A stretch of DNA of 12,579 nt from an uncultured Oscillospiraceae bacterium (GTDB taxonomy: Bacteria; Bacillota; Clostridia; Oscillospirales; Oscillospiraceae), in assembly GCA_910577415.1 (NCBI GenBank), contig CAJTLK010000052.1, forward strand, positions 1 to 12,579. Direction: 5' to 3'. Positions 11,992 through 12,579 of the stretch are shown here, in pieces (within the stretch, counting starts at the first letter, position 1; each line of letters starts with the position of its first letter). The notes beneath the pieces are model-generated. The model saw nothing but the letters and a program-made list of their open reading frames with translations. It was not told the origin of the DNA and did not search any database. Position numbers and translations under genes: made by a program.

Positions 11992-12039
11992 GTAGGGGCG
12001 CACAGTATGCGCCCGTGGGCGGCTGATAGCCGCCCCTAC
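11992..12039. repeat. Double-hairpin palindromic repeat at the ksgA stop codon
   Basis: The element is bounded by GTAGGGGCG (11992-12000) and CGCCCCTAC (12031-12039). It contains two adjacent 7-bp hairpins: 11996-12002 with 12008-12014, and 12017-12023 with 12029-12035, each with a 5-base loop. On the minus strand its terminal GTAG supplies the TAG stop of ksgA (12036-12038). It looks like a REP/BIME-like dispersed repeat. Confidence 0.88.
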
Positions 12040-12579
12040 ATCAGCTTTTTTATCTCCTCCGCCAACGCGGCAAACGCTTCGATGCCCAGCCGCTCTCCCC
12101 GGACGTCGGCGGGAAGCCCCGCCGCGGCAATGCAGGAGGCGATGGCCTCTTTATCCAAAGGCAGGGCGTTGCACAGGGCGTTGAGCAGGGTCTTGCGGCG
12201 GTAGACAAAGGCGGGGCGGACCAAGGAGAAAAAGAGCTTTTCGTCCCTGACGCACGCCGGGGCAGGGTGGGGGGTGAGCCGCACCACCGCCGACGTCACC
12301 TTAGGGGCGGGGAGAAAACACTCCTTCGGCACCTCGAAGAGCAGCTCGGTGCCCGCCTTATATTGGCAGTAGAGGGAAAAGGCCCCGTAGTCCTTGTTGC
12401 CGGGCTCGGCGCAAATACGCTGGGCCACCTCCTTCTGTATCATCACGGTAACGGCGGAAAAAAGCCCGCTCTCCAGGAGCAGGTGGAGCACCGGAGTGGT
12501 GATGTTGTAGGGGAGGTTGGCGCAGACCATGGGCGTCAGCCCGGGCATATGTTCCTGTACCAGGGCCTTCAGGTCAAGG
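12036..12579 (-). CDS. ksgA: 16S rRNA dimethyladenosine transferase KsgA/RsmA, C-terminal part (5' end outside window)
   Basis: KsgA dimethylates two adjacent adenines in the 3'-terminal helix of 16S rRNA late in 30S assembly. The frame is open to the window edge, so the N-terminal SAM-binding motif is missing. The visible part begins LDLKALVQEH, then has catalytic motif IV NLPYNITTP, VMIQKEVAQRICAEPGNKDYGAFSL, FLPAPKVTSAVVRL, and the C-terminal RNA-binding domain with AFVYRRKTLLNAL. A methionine at 12548 is not the true start because the family sequence continues upstream of it. The stop TAG lies in the adjacent palindromic repeat. Confidence 0.96.
   Translation of the reverse strand, partial: LDLKALVQEHMPGLTPMVCANLPYNITTPVLHLLLESGLFSAVTVMIQKEVAQRICAEPGNKDYGAFSLYCQYKAGTELLFEVPKECFLPAPKVTSAVVRLTPHPAPACVRDEKLFFSLVRPAFVYRRKTLLNALCNALPLDKEAIASCIAAAGLPADVRGERLGIEAFAALAEEIKKLM

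Overview
The window comes from a GC-rich, endospore-forming member of the Clostridia. The sporulation genes spoIIGA, sigE and sigG, the zinc-ribbon L33, near-consensus sigma-A promoters, strong GGAGG ribosome-binding sites and an SLH-domain surface enzyme all fit a gut Oscillospiraceae/Flavonifractor-type genome. The genus is an inference; no rRNA is present. The window is mostly core genome. It has no phage, insertion sequence or CRISPR, but it is unusually rich in structured RNA leaders and palindromic elements.

Layout. At 1-803 (+) lies the 3' part of a MgtE magnesium transporter. It converges on rplL at a perfect bidirectional terminator. rplJ-rplL (870-1945, -) is driven by a perfect TTGACA-17-TATAAT promoter. 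Its leader of about 180 nt folds as an L10-binding aptamer coupled to a terminator/antiterminator switch. Divergent from it is a secreted protein with three SLH-type repeats and a GH5 cellulase domain (2279-3856, +). Next come a bidirectional terminator, a 119-bp imperfect palindromic element, and the translation/secretion cluster rpmG-secE-nusG-rplK-rplA (4067-6324, -). An L1-type operator lies between nusG and rplK, and a long leader of unrecognised type precedes rpmG. A Cof-type HAD phosphatase (6747-7568, +) follows. Then comes spoIIGA-sigE (7744-9313, +), encoding the mother-cell sigma factor and its activating protease. coaX and an ECF S-component that is probably PanT (9474-10874, -) form a vitamin B5 uptake-and-phosphorylation operon. 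sigG (11168-11938, +), the forespore sigma factor, has its start codon buried in a long leader hairpin. It converges on the 3' part of ksgA (12036-12579, -). Two palindromic repeats between them supply the stop codons of both genes.

The two classical clusters are rearranged. The usual rplKAJL-rpoBC order is split: a surface glucanase separates rplKA from rplJL, and mgtE rather than rpoB follows rplL. The usual spoIIGA-sigE-sigG block is split by the oppositely oriented coaX-panT operon.

The points most worth a second look are the rpmG leader (nested and mutually exclusive helices, a potential pseudoknot, an intrinsic terminator and a tandem 13-bp repeat), the sigG start-codon hairpin, and the stop-codon-donating palindromes. 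All RNA folds were read by eye and no free energies were computed.
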